NCBI GenBank assembly: GCA_900772625.1
Contig: CAAHEQ010000013.1
Coordinates: 1 to 28,038 of the forward strand
Length of the DNA: 28,038 nucleotides
Direction of reading: 5' to 3'
Source of the DNA: Alphaproteobacteria bacterium
GTDB lineage: Bacteria > Pseudomonadota > Alphaproteobacteria > CAAHEQ01 > UBA3637
The notes under the pieces are model-generated. The model worked only from the letters and a program-made list of their open reading frames with translations, made no database searches and had not been told where the DNA came from. Shown here one piece after another: positions 15,287-21,742 of the stretch; positions within the stretch are counted from its first letter, which is position 1; each line of letters begins with the position of its first letter. The translations under genes and the position numbers were made by a program.

Positions 15287-16069
15287 ATGTTGCATTTGAT
15301 TATTTTGGCGGTTTTGCAAGGTGTCACCGAGTTTTTGCCTGTCAGCTCCTCGGGGCATTTGATTTTGTTGCCGTATTTGATGAGCTGGTCATACCAAGGT
15401 ATCGCGATGGATATCGGATTGCATTTGGGAACGCTGGCGGCGGTGTGCGTGTACTTTTTTGGTGACTTGCTCAGCGTTTTAAAGGGCGTGTTTAAAAAAG
15501 GCGCAGGACGTCAGTTATTCTTTTTGCTTTTAATCGGTACGGTGCCGATTTTGATTTTAGGCTTGTTTGCCGCCGATAAAATCGAGCAAAGCTTGCGCAG
15601 TCCTTTGATTATTGCTTTTATGCTGATCTTTTTTGGTGTGCTTTTGTGGGGGGCTGATAAGTTTTCTCAAAGCCGAAAAACAATCGCCAAGATGACGATG
15701 CTGGACGCGCTTGTTATCGGCTCGGCACAATGTTTAGCGTTAATCCCAGGCGTCAGCCGTTCAGGTATTACAATGACTGCAGCGCGCTTTTGTGGTGTTA
15801 AGCGTCCAGAGGCGGCTCGTTTTGCAATGCTTTTGTCTGTGCCTGCTATTGGAGCTGCAGGGGCGTGGCTTTTGCTCAAACTTGTGCTTTCAGGTGACCT
15901 TGCAGCGTTGAATGCCGAGTTCTTCTATGCAATGCTGTTTTCGTTTATCAGTGGGCTTGCCGTGATTTGTTTTTTGATGAAGTGGGTGCAGAAACACTCG
16001 TTCTTTGCCTTTATGATTTACCGCATCGCGTTAGGATTGGTGATTATGGGGCTGGTGCTATTCAAATAA
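15287..16069 (+). CDS. uppP: Undecaprenyl-diphosphatase (UppP/BacA)
   Basis: UppP dephosphorylates undecaprenyl pyrophosphate to recycle the lipid carrier for peptidoglycan and LPS; overexpression gives bacitracin resistance. The 260-residue polytopic membrane protein has both family motifs: QGVTEFLPVSSSGHL (11-25, with catalytic E15) and LIPGVSRSGIT (152-162, with R158). Length and hydrophobic pattern match the family. AGGA at 15278-15281 precedes the ATG. It is transcribed divergently from comEC with a 62-base spacer in which I see no convincing promoter. Confidence 0.95.
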   Translation: MLHLIILAVLQGVTEFLPVSSSGHLILLPYLMSWSYQGIAMDIGLHLGTLAAVCVYFFGDLLSVLKGVFKKGAGRQLFFLLLIGTVPILILGLFAADKIEQSLRSPLIIAFMLIFFGVLLWGADKFSQSRKTIAKMTMLDALVIGSAQCLALIPGVSRSGITMTAARFCGVKRPEAARFAMLLSVPAIGAAGAWLLLKLVLSGDLAALNAEFFYAMLFSFISGLAVICFLMKWVQKHSFFAFMIYRIALGLVIMGLVLFK

Positions 16070-16071
16070 CA

Positions 16072-16092
16072 GAAAAGTTTGCCAAGCTTTTT
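16072..16092 (+). terminator. Weak terminator-like hairpin after uppP
   Basis: AAAAGTTT (16073-16080) pairs with AAGCTTTT (16084-16091) through one G-U pair, and a short T run follows. The stem is A-T rich, so it may be weak. Confidence 0.3.
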
Positions 16093-16188
16093 GTCATAAA
16101 AAATATTATTTTTTTCTTTCATTCTAGGCGAAAATAAGTTATTATAAAATAATCGCTGGAGTTATATTAAGAAATAAAGGGTGTGTAG

Positions 16189-16500
16189 ATGACTGAAGTG
16201 ATTGTAGAACCGCTTGATGAATATGATATCTTGTTAAATGAAGATGACGAGGTGTTGATTGCTATTCGTGCTAGATTGGGTGGCGTGAGTAAGCCTCAGA
16301 TTCTCTATGACGGACAAGACAAAGTATTGCTTTACCGCAACGCAGATCAAACAATTTACTTAGCCGATGTGCCAGAGCCTGTTCGCAGCGTCTTGCAAAA
16401 AGTTTCAAAACTGCTGATGATTGAAGTGCATGATGAAGCGATTGTGCGCGAATATATGGTGCCGCTGAAACAAGTCGAAAAATTGCCCGCGGTTCAATAG
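16189..16500 (+). CDS. Small acidic protein of unknown function
   Basis: 103 residues, acidic at the N-terminus (LDEYDILLNEDDEVLIAI), with predicted strands around QILYDGQDKVLLYRN and a helix PEPVRSVLQKVSKLLMIEV. There is no signal peptide, membrane helix or cysteine. I do not recognise a family. The start codon follows AAAGGGTG, a moderate ribosome-binding site. It lies alone between uppP and the Cys-rich gene, and its transcript may read through into the latter. Coding status is supported by the protein-like composition, not by homology. Confidence 0.6.
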   Translation: MTEVIVEPLDEYDILLNEDDEVLIAIRARLGGVSKPQILYDGQDKVLLYRNADQTIYLADVPEPVRSVLQKVSKLLMIEVHDEAIVREYMVPLKQVEKLPAVQ

Positions 16501-16532
16501 TCTGTAATCTAAAGTTTTATTGAATTTTATTC

Positions 16533-16577
16533 AAAGCCTCCTTACGTTAATGATGTCATCAACAACGAAGGAGGTTT
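16533..16577 (+). promoter_or_regulatory. Hairpin sequestering the Shine-Dalgarno of the Cys-rich gene
   Basis: CCTCCTT (16537-16543) is exactly complementary to AAGGAGG (16568-16574), the ribosome-binding site of the gene at 16581. Outer A-T pairs (16533-16535 with 16575-16577, G16536 bulged), inner pairs CGTT (16545-16548) with AACG (16564-16567), and a top TGA/TCA pairing extend it to a nearly continuous hairpin. It could be a translational switch or also act as a poor terminator of the upstream transcript. Confidence 0.6.
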
Positions 16578-16580
16578 ATT

Positions 16581-16886
16581 ATGACACATGATCCGATGGA
16601 TAAAAAAGATTGCGGTTGCAAAACAGGCGACAAAGAGTGCGACTGCAAAACAGATACTTGCGATTGCAAAATGGGTGAAAAGGTATGCATTCATCATTTG
16701 ATTGAACCGATTTTCGACAAGTTGCCAGAAAATCTGAAAGATATGATGCACAGCCTTGCGACACAAAAAGCCGCAGTACTCAAAGAGCTGAAAGCATGGG
16801 CAGATAAAAATGACCAACAAGAATTGGCCGAAGCGTGCGAAAAGAAAATGGAAAAGATTAAAAAGCGCTTGGCTGAAGAGTCTTAA
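16581..16886 (+). CDS. Small Cys-rich, coiled-coil protein (metallothionein-like N-terminus)
   Basis: 101 residues in two parts. Residues 11-36 hold seven cysteines in CxC pairs (C11/C13, C20/C22, C27/C29, then C36) within repeated DCxCK units, followed by H38-H39: a spacing suited to binding soft metal ions. Residues 45-101 are a highly charged, helix-rich region rich in Lys/Glu and likely a coiled coil, ending KKMEKIKKRLAEES. I recognise no family; similarity to metallothioneins is only in composition. A perfect AAGGAGGT (16568-16575) lies 5 bases upstream but is buried in the hairpin described above. No transporter or metal regulator is adjacent. Confidence 0.65.
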   Translation: MTHDPMDKKDCGCKTGDKECDCKTDTCDCKMGEKVCIHHLIEPIFDKLPENLKDMMHSLATQKAAVLKELKAWADKNDQQELAEACEKKMEKIKKRLAEES

Positions 16887-16996
16887 ACGATTTTGTGGCG
16901 TTAAAGGCGCGGTTGCGTTGGGACGCGAATAAAACTAGCGCACAGTGCCCTAAAGGCCAAAGTCGAAGCCCTTCATAACGGCAAGTAGATAATAAA

Positions 16997-17040
16997 ACTC
17001 CCCACAGGATAACCTCTTGTGGGGAGTGCGTTCATTTTTT
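16997..17040. terminator. Bidirectional terminator
   Basis: A 10-bp stem, ACTCCCCACA (16997-17006) with TGTGGGGAGT (17018-17027). On the minus strand it runs directly into TTTTATT, so it ends the acyl-carrier-like gene. On the plus strand a T run follows after 7 bases. Confidence 0.85.
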
Positions 17041-17366
17041 TAAGCGCGTTGATAGGTGTATGCGCGTGCAAATGCGGCACAGCTTTTATGATGTGTGACG
17101 GGATGCACATCGGGTTCAATCACCTTTTCGGCCGAGATTGTTTGATATAATTCTTCTACAGACGATATTTGTAAAACATCGTTGTTTAAAAACGAATAAT
17201 CATCGTTTGTTTTGGTTTCCAATCGTGCCGCAAGGTCGGACATTTCCCATTTGTCCAATGCCAAAGGATCGCTTGCGCGCACCATAAAACCTTGCGAATT
17301 GTTTTTGCCATATAAAATGTCGGTTAATTCATCACAAATCAACTTTTTACATTCTGATTCTTTCAT
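17040..17366 (-). CDS. Small helical protein resembling an acyl carrier protein without the modified serine
   Basis: 108 residues. The central part aligns by eye with acyl carrier proteins: helix ECKKLICDELTDIL, then LALDKWEMSDLAARLET in the place of the ACP DSLDxVELVMALEEE helix, and VLQISSVEELYQTI in the place of the final IxTVxxxxxYI helix. The position that should carry phosphopantetheine serine is Lys39. About 25 extra residues (EPDVHPVTHHKSC...) follow. The start at 17366 is chosen because the TTGACA/TAAACT promoter lies just upstream of it; a longer frame to 17519 would begin upstream of that promoter. The assignment to the ACP fold is tentative. Confidence 0.5.
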   Translation of the reverse strand: MKESECKKLICDELTDILYGKNNSQGFMVRASDPLALDKWEMSDLAARLETKTNDDYSFLNNDVLQISSVEELYQTISAEKVIEPDVHPVTHHKSCAAFARAYTYQRA

Positions 17367-17412
17367 CGAAGTACCTAAAAATTTCCTTTCTTGTTTAATA
17401 AAACAGAGTTTA

Positions 17413-17441
17413 AGTTTAGCATAAAAATCCCATTTTGTCAA
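17413..17441 (-). promoter_or_regulatory. Sigma-70-type promoter of the acyl-carrier-like gene
   Basis: Minus strand: perfect TTGACA (17436-17441), a 17-bp spacer ending in TGC, and TAAACT (17413-17418). This places the transcript start near 17406. Confidence 0.8.
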
Positions 17442-17504
17442 GCATATCCTTTTTGTCATCTTTTTGCATGACTGAAATAAAATCGTTTGGCTGGCATTTT
17501 TTAC

Positions 17505-17533
17505 TTGATTTTTTTGCAAAAAAAAGCGATACT
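17505..17533 (+). promoter_or_regulatory. Candidate promoter of the SRP RNA
   Basis: TTGATT (17505-17510), a 17-bp spacer and GATACT (17528-17533). The expected start, about 7 bases past the -10, coincides with the first paired base of the RNA at 17541. Confidence 0.5.
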
Positions 17534-17540
17534 CTTCTGC

Positions 17541-17634
17541 GGAAGAACATCAGCGAGCGAGGTATTGAAAAACCGAGTCAGATTCGGAAGAAAGCAGCTC
17601 ATTTTAATAAGTCGGGTCGTCTTTTTGTTCTTCC
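17541..17634 (+). ncRNA. ffs: Signal recognition particle RNA (4.5S type)
   Basis: This RNA, with Ffh, targets nascent membrane proteins to the translocon. The signature domain IV is at about 17575-17600: GAG-TCAG-A-TTC-GGAA-GAA-AGCAG-CTC. It has the GGAA tetraloop and the asymmetric-loop bases TCAG and AGCAG of the universal Ffh-binding site. Relative to the usual TCC-GGAA-GGA, the stem is TTC/GAA, a compensatory change that keeps pairing. The ends GGAAGAACA (17541-17549) and TGTTCTTCC (17626-17634) are perfectly complementary and close a ~94-base hairpin. Location just upstream of dnaX matches what is seen in other alphaproteobacteria. Ends may be off by a few bases. Confidence 0.88.
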
Positions 17635-17662
17635 ACTACATACGAAAAACAGGATTTTATAA

Positions 17663-19507
17663 ATGGCAGGAGAAGTTAAATATCGTGTGCTGGCACGCAA
17701 GTATCGCCCGCAAGTGTTTAAAGACTTGATTGGGCAAGATGCCCTTGTGCGCACGATCAGCAATGCAATTGCTCAAAACAAGCTGGCGCAAGCGTATATC
17801 TTGACGGGTATTCGCGGCGTTGGAAAAACTTCGTCTGCTCGCATTATCGCGCGCGCTTTTAACTGCATCGGCCCCGATGGCAAAGGTGGTATGACGCCTA
17901 ACCCTTGTGGCGTGTGCAAGCATTGCCGTGATATTGCAAACGATTGCCATGTTGATGTGATCGAAATGGATGCCGCCAGCAATACGGGCGTAGATAATAT
18001 TCGCGAAATTATTGAAGGTGCGCGGTATAATCCGCTGTCGGCGCGCTATAAAATCTATATCATCGATGAAGTGCATATGCTGTCGAAATCGGCGTTTAAT
18101 GCGCTGCTCAAGATTTTGGAAGAACCACCTGAACGCGTGAAGTTTATCTTTGCTACGACCGAGATTCGCAAAGTGCCTGTGACAATTTTATCGCGCTGTC
18201 AACGCTTTGATTTAAAACGAATCGATGCGGCGGTTTTGGCGGATTATTTCAAGCAAATCGCGCAAAAGGAAAATGTGACATTTGAAGATTCGGCGTTGGC
18301 TTTGATTGCCAAAGCGGCCGATGGATCGGTGCGTGATGGGCTGTCTTTGCTGGATCAAGCGATTGCACACGGCAATGGAAATGTCACGGACTTGCAAGTG
18401 CGCCAAATGATTGGGCTTGCCGACAAAGGGGCGCTGTTTGAATTGTACGAGTTGTTGATGAAAGGCGATATGCCCGCCGTTTTAAAGTCGGTGCAAAATC
18501 AATATGATTTGGGCACAGATCCGTTGACGTTGACGTCTGATTTAATGGAGTTGACGCATTGGCTGACGCAAATTAAAATTACGCCAGAAGTTTTGAATGA
18601 CGATATTTTGTCCGAGCAAGAAAAAACAGCGGGCAAAAAGTTGGCAGATAGTTTGTCTGTCAGTACTCTGTCCAGAACATGGCAAATGCTTGTCAAAGGC
18701 TTTGCCGAAGTGCGCGCATCAGAAAGTCCTATTCGCGCTTTGGAAATGCTTTTGGTGCGTTTGGCCTATGCCTCCGAATTGCCAAGCCCGCTGGAGCTTA
18801 TCCAGCAAATCCAAAACGGAACGTTAAGTGCGGGGCAAGTGCTCGAGGCTCAAAAAAAAACTGAAAATTTAACCGCAAAAGCAGGGGCTTTGCCACAGGA
18901 AAATGTGGCGATAAGTGCGCCGAACAATACGACTTCTATTCCTGCAACACCGAGCAATACGTTAGCCCAAAGTGTTTCTTCAGGCGTGCAGGCAAATATT
19001 GCTGCGCCAAATGTTTCTTTAAGTCAAGGCGCTGAAAATGCGCCCAAAGCGAGTGAAAAAATCCCGCAACTGCAAACGTTGTCCGATATCGTCAAGTGTG
19101 CGCAAGAGCACGGCAAGATTTTGTTTGCGTTTGGTTTGTCCAGCTATGTACGTCCGATTGAAGTTTGTCATGGCAAAGTGCATTTTTCCGTCACGCCTGA
19201 CGCGCCCAAAACGCTGACGCAAGAGCTGCGAAACTTTTTAAAGGAAGTGACGCATCAAGATTGGGACGTGGCGTTAAGTTATGAAAAAGGCGGTGCAACT
19301 TTAAAAGAATTGGCCGCACAAAAGAAAGAACAAACGCGCGAAAAGCTGTCGCAAGTGCCGCTTGTGTCGTCTATTTTAAGCACATTTGAGGGCGCTAGAA
19401 TCAGCGGCTTTAAGTTGAACGCCAATGCTGTGGACGCGGAGGAAAATACGCAAAATACTGAAAACGCCGAGGGTGATTCTTCGGCCAGCGATGAAGGCGC
19501 AGAGTAA
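17663..19507 (+). CDS. dnaX: DNA polymerase III subunit gamma/tau
   Basis: DnaX is the ATPase of the clamp loader and, as full-length tau, tethers polymerase cores and helicase. The 614 residues show domain I with Walker A GIRGVGKTS (49-57), the zinc module C68/C82/C85/C88, Walker B IIDEVHML (133-140), sensor 1 FIFATTE and the SRC finger (177-179). Domains II-III follow to about 370, then a low-complexity linker and a tau-specific C-terminal domain. AGGA precedes the ATG, and the SRP RNA lies 28 bases upstream. An A9 run at codons 397-400 may generate a shorter gamma form. YbaB/RecR genes, often next to dnaX, are absent. Confidence 0.95.
   Translation: MAGEVKYRVLARKYRPQVFKDLIGQDALVRTISNAIAQNKLAQAYILTGIRGVGKTSSARIIARAFNCIGPDGKGGMTPNPCGVCKHCRDIANDCHVDVIEMDAASNTGVDNIREIIEGARYNPLSARYKIYIIDEVHMLSKSAFNALLKILEEPPERVKFIFATTEIRKVPVTILSRCQRFDLKRIDAAVLADYFKQIAQKENVTFEDSALALIAKAADGSVRDGLSLLDQAIAHGNGNVTDLQVRQMIGLADKGALFELYELLMKGDMPAVLKSVQNQYDLGTDPLTLTSDLMELTHWLTQIKITPEVLNDDILSEQEKTAGKKLADSLSVSTLSRTWQMLVKGFAEVRASESPIRALEMLLVRLAYASELPSPLELIQQIQNGTLSAGQVLEAQKKTENLTAKAGALPQENVAISAPNNTTSIPATPSNTLAQSVSSGVQANIAAPNVSLSQGAENAPKASEKIPQLQTLSDIVKCAQEHGKILFAFGLSSYVRPIEVCHGKVHFSVTPDAPKTLTQELRNFLKEVTHQDWDVALSYEKGGATLKELAAQKKEQTREKLSQVPLVSSILSTFEGARISGFKLNANAVDAEENTQNTENAEGDSSASDEGAE
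18852..18861 (+). promoter_or_regulatory. A9 slippery run in dnaX, possible gamma-form recoding site
   Basis: Nine consecutive A (18852-18860) precede CTGA. In frame it reads CAA AAA AAA ACT. One extra A in the mRNA, or a -1 ribosomal shift, gives AAC TGA (a 400-residue product). One missing A, or a +1 shift, gives CTG AAA ATT TAA (402 residues). Two small hairpins follow at about 18875-18893 and 18892-18909. Confidence 0.6.
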
Positions 19508-19552
19508 TCTTTTTTGGCAAGCCAGCAGCGCATATCCAGCGCCCGAGCCTCG

Positions 19553-19564
19553 ACTCACGTGAGT
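19553..19564. repeat. 12-bp perfect palindrome between convergent genes
   Basis: ACTCACGTGAGT reads the same on both strands. It lies in the 145-base spacer between dnaX and the J-domain gene. The spacer holds no credible gene; a short GGTGG/CCACC inverted repeat sits at 19636-19647. Confidence 0.8.
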
Positions 19565-19652
19565 TTCCGTTGGAATTAGTGAATGCGCGAGATGTGACGC
19601 CGTGAGCTTTTGCAGGGACAAGTGAAAGCAGGGTAGGTGGCACCACCGTACG

Positions 19653-20255
19653 CTAATGATGTGTGGCCGCTTGGTGAAATGCTTTCATCAAAAGGTGGTA
19701 TGCTTCTGTCAAAGACTTAAACATTTCTTCAGCGTCTTTCGAGCCCGCATTTTTATCAGGGTGATACTTTTTGGCCAAGCGCTTATAGTTTTGCTTAACG
19801 GTTTGTTCGTTGACGGGCGGTGCAAGCTCCAACGTTCGAATCGCTTCCAAATGCTTAACAGTAGATAGAAACGGCGTGTTAATTTTATCGTCTTTGCTTT
19901 GAAAATCATCCATTTCTGGCGCTTTTGGGTCAGGTTTGCGGCGCCGTTTTGCCAATCCCAAAATATCAAGCGGATCGCGCATCATATTAGCATACAAGTC
20001 GTTGACGTGCCATGTTGGGCGGTGACCGACTTGATCAAGGCGGATTTGTTCTTCTATTTGAGCTGGGCTCATACCCGCATAAAAGTTCCAGTTTTTGTTA
20101 TACTCTTGCACATGCTCGAGGCAGAACCAATAAAAAGATTTCAGCGTGCGATCTTTGGGCGCTTTGTACAAGCCCTCGTTATGACAGCCTTTACAATCGC
20201 AAGGCTTGCCAGTCGATTCAGGTTGGTATTTTTTACTTCTGCGAGGCGCGCTCAT
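19653..20255 (-). CDS. J-domain (DnaJ-like) co-chaperone with N-terminal Cys cluster
   Basis: J domains stimulate the ATPase of Hsp70 (DnaK). Here the J domain is at the C-terminus of a 200-residue protein (about 135-198), with the essential HPD at 165-167 in LAKKYHPDKNAG and the following helix FKSLTEAYHLLMKAF. The N-terminal part has C19, C21, C24, C45 and H48, possibly a zinc site, and a conserved-looking aromatic stretch (SFYWFCLEHVQEYNKNWNFY). There is no G/F linker or classical DnaJ zinc domain, so this is a class III type. It has its own promoter, so it is not dependent on the upstream L33 transcript. The client is unknown. Confidence 0.88.
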   Translation of the reverse strand: MSAPRRSKKYQPESTGKPCDCKGCHNEGLYKAPKDRTLKSFYWFCLEHVQEYNKNWNFYAGMSPAQIEEQIRLDQVGHRPTWHVNDLYANMMRDPLDILGLAKRRRKPDPKAPEMDDFQSKDDKINTPFLSTVKHLEAIRTLELAPPVNEQTVKQNYKRLAKKYHPDKNAGSKDAEEMFKSLTEAYHLLMKAFHQAATHH

Positions 20256-20285
20256 CTTTTAATCCGTTGTTGTTTTGAAGTTTTG

Positions 20286-20314
20286 ATTATAGCATAATAA
20301 AGTGTGATTCGCAA
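20286..20314 (-). promoter_or_regulatory. Extended -10 promoter of the J-domain gene
   Basis: Minus strand: TTGCGA (20309-20314), a 17-bp spacer ending in TGC, and consensus TATAAT (20286-20291). It starts directly beyond the rpmG terminator. Confidence 0.75.
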
Positions 20315-20316
20315 TA

Positions 20317-20343
20317 AAAAAGCCTCCGAAAAGGAGGCTTTTT
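20317..20343. terminator. Terminator of rpmG (bidirectional)
   Basis: An 11-bp perfect stem, AAAAAGCCTCC (20317-20327) / GGAGGCTTTTT (20333-20343), has a 5-base loop. The minus-strand read-out runs into a T tract, 17 bases past the L33 stop. Confidence 0.93.
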
Positions 20344-20359
20344 AAATTATTAAATAAAC

Positions 20360-20527
20360 TTATTTAATTTTCTTTTCAACGTACTTGACGTGCTTGCGTG
20401 TTTTTGGATTGTATTTGTTTACCGTCATTTTTTCTGGTTTCGTACGTGGATTTTTCTTTGCGACATAGAAGTGTCCTGAACCGTCTGTTGCTTCCAGTCT
20501 GATTTCAATAGTTGTTGGTTTTGCCAT
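20360..20527 (-). CDS. rpmG: 50S ribosomal protein L33
   Basis: A 55-residue basic protein of the large ribosomal subunit, translated by hand. It begins MAKPTTIEIRLEATDGSG and ends KYVEKKIK. The pattern RLxATxGSGxFYVxKKNPR...KMxxxKYxPxxRKHV is that of the alphaproteobacterial Cys-free L33 form. AGGTGA lies upstream of the ATG. It has its own near-consensus promoter and a strong terminator and is flanked on the same strand by accA upstream and the J-domain gene downstream. Confidence 0.95.
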   Translation of the reverse strand: MAKPTTIEIRLEATDGSGHFYVAKKNPRTKPEKMTVNKYNPKTRKHVKYVEKKIK

Positions 20528-20573
20528 TGTTTTTCACCTAAAAATTAAGAATCTTTTTAAAATAACTTTGCAA

Positions 20574-20601
20574 AGTATACACGAATTAAAAAACTTGTCA
20601 A
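20574..20601 (-). promoter_or_regulatory. Promoter of rpmG
   Basis: Minus strand: TTGACA (20596-20601), a 16-bp spacer and TATACT (20574-20579). It begins 11 bases past the accA stop; accA itself has no visible terminator. Confidence 0.8.
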
Positions 20602-20611
20602 GCCTTTTTTA

Positions 20612-21559
20612 TCAATTTAATCGAGTCATTTTCAAAAATTTTGTTTGGCGCGCCTTTTTTATTTCTTCGGGTGTTTTGCTTTGCCAATGTTTCAAATGCT
20701 TCTCAATAGCTTTACCGACCGCTTGAATGACTTGCTGTTGGTGGCGTTGAGCACCACCCAGCGGCTCTGGAACAATCTCGTCAATTACACCAAAAGCGTA
20801 TAAATCTTGCGCCGTTAATTTCAAGCTTTGTGCTGCCAGTGCCGCCTTTGACGCGTCTTTATACAAGATTGCAGCACAGCCTTCTGGCGAAATGACCGAA
20901 TAAACAGAATGCTCCAGCATCAGCACCGTATTTGCGGTGGCAATTGCAATAGCGCCGCCTGAGCCGCCTTCGCCGATAACGGTAGCAATGACTGGAACGG
21001 TTAAGTGAAAAGATTGTGCCATAGACTCAGCAATCGCTTCGGCTTGTCCGCGTTCTTCACCCTCAACCCCAGGGAAAGCGCCGACAGTATCTACAAATGT
21101 CAGGACGGGGATTTGGAAATGCTCGGCCATTTTCATCAGGCGGATTGCTTTGCGATAACCCTCGGGCTTTGCAACACCAAAATTGTGTTGCACGCGCGTG
21201 GCTGTATCTCGGCCTTTTTCCTGCCCCAGAACCATAACCGTCTTGCCACAAAACTTGCCCAGTCCGCCGATAATGGCTTGATCATCTGCAAAGCACCTGT
21301 CGCCCTTGAGTTCGAAAAAGTCAGTAATCAGTGCATTGATATAATCAATTGTATGTGGGCGATTTTCGTGACGTGCGACCTGCGCTTTTTGCCAAGCCGT
21401 CAGGTTGGTATAAGCAAGCTCGAGATGACGCTGCAATTTTTTTTCTAATCTTGCCAGCTCGGCGTCTATGTCCATATCGGCAGGCTGTGCCAGATGGCGC
21501 AAGGCTTCTATTTTATCTTCGACTTCGGTAATCGTTTTTTCAAAGTCAAGTGTTTTCAT
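20612..21559 (-). CDS. accA: Acetyl-CoA carboxylase carboxyltransferase subunit alpha
   Basis: AccA, with AccD, transfers the carboxyl group from biotin-BCCP to acetyl-CoA to make malonyl-CoA, the first committed step of fatty-acid synthesis. The 315 residues match the usual ~318-residue length and order: an N-terminal helical region (LDFEKTITEVEDKIEAL), RPHTIDYINALITDFFELKGDR, GQEKGRDT, the oxyanion-type glycines EGGSGGAIAIATAN, and the C-terminal HLKHW segment. The ribosome-binding site is weak (AGAGAG). It is divergent from the yej operon. accD is not nearby, as is common. Confidence 0.95.
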   Translation of the reverse strand: MKTLDFEKTITEVEDKIEALRHLAQPADMDIDAELARLEKKLQRHLELAYTNLTAWQKAQVARHENRPHTIDYINALITDFFELKGDRCFADDQAIIGGLGKFCGKTVMVLGQEKGRDTATRVQHNFGVAKPEGYRKAIRLMKMAEHFQIPVLTFVDTVGAFPGVEGEERGQAEAIAESMAQSFHLTVPVIATVIGEGGSGGAIAIATANTVLMLEHSVYSVISPEGCAAILYKDASKAALAAQSLKLTAQDLYAFGVIDEIVPEPLGGAQRHQQQVIQAVGKAIEKHLKHWQSKTPEEIKKARQTKFLKMTRLN

Positions 21560-21588
21560 TTTTAAAAAATCTCTCTTTTGTTGAATAT

Positions 21589-21616
21589 TTTACTGTTTTT
21601 TTAAAAAATATATGAT
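21589..21616 (+). promoter_or_regulatory. Candidate promoter of the yej operon
   Basis: TTTACT (21589-21594), a 16-bp spacer and TATGAT (21611-21616), 47 bases before the microprotein start. Confidence 0.45.
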
Positions 21617-21663
21617 ATTCTATGAACAATCAAATCAACTTTTGTGACAGAAAGGAAATATTT

Positions 21664-21741
21664 ATGTTTTGGCGATTGATGGTTCTTTTGGCATTATTCA
21701 CGGCATTTTTGTTTTGGATTGCAGGCTTTGTAAGGGGGTAA
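21664..21741 (+). CDS. 25-residue membrane microprotein heading the yej operon
   Basis: The translated peptide begins MFWRLMVLLALF and ends FWIAGFVRG: one hydrophobic helix of about 20 residues with Arg4 and Arg24 near its two ends. AGAAAGGA (at about 21649-21656) precedes the ATG at good spacing. Its stop is followed after one base by the start of the next gene, whose ribosome-binding site (GGGGG) lies inside this frame. That tight spacing matches the rest of the operon. I know of no family. It could be a regulatory or assembly peptide for the transporter, or a translational leader. Confidence 0.6.
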   Translation: MFWRLMVLLALFTAFLFWIAGFVRG

Positions 21742-21742
21742 A

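Noticed and set aside
16887..17000. Possible small RNA after the Cys-rich gene
   Set aside because: Apart from the terminator stem I see no strong fold, promoter or known RNA signature.
17367..17519. N-terminal extension of the acyl-carrier-like gene
   Set aside because: A TTGACA-17-TAAACT promoter (17413-17441) lies inside the extension, so transcription starts downstream of it.
17435..17662. Open frames of 75-80 codons on the plus strand upstream of dnaX
   Set aside because: They run across the SRP RNA, whose paired ends and Ffh-binding hairpin explain the sequence better.
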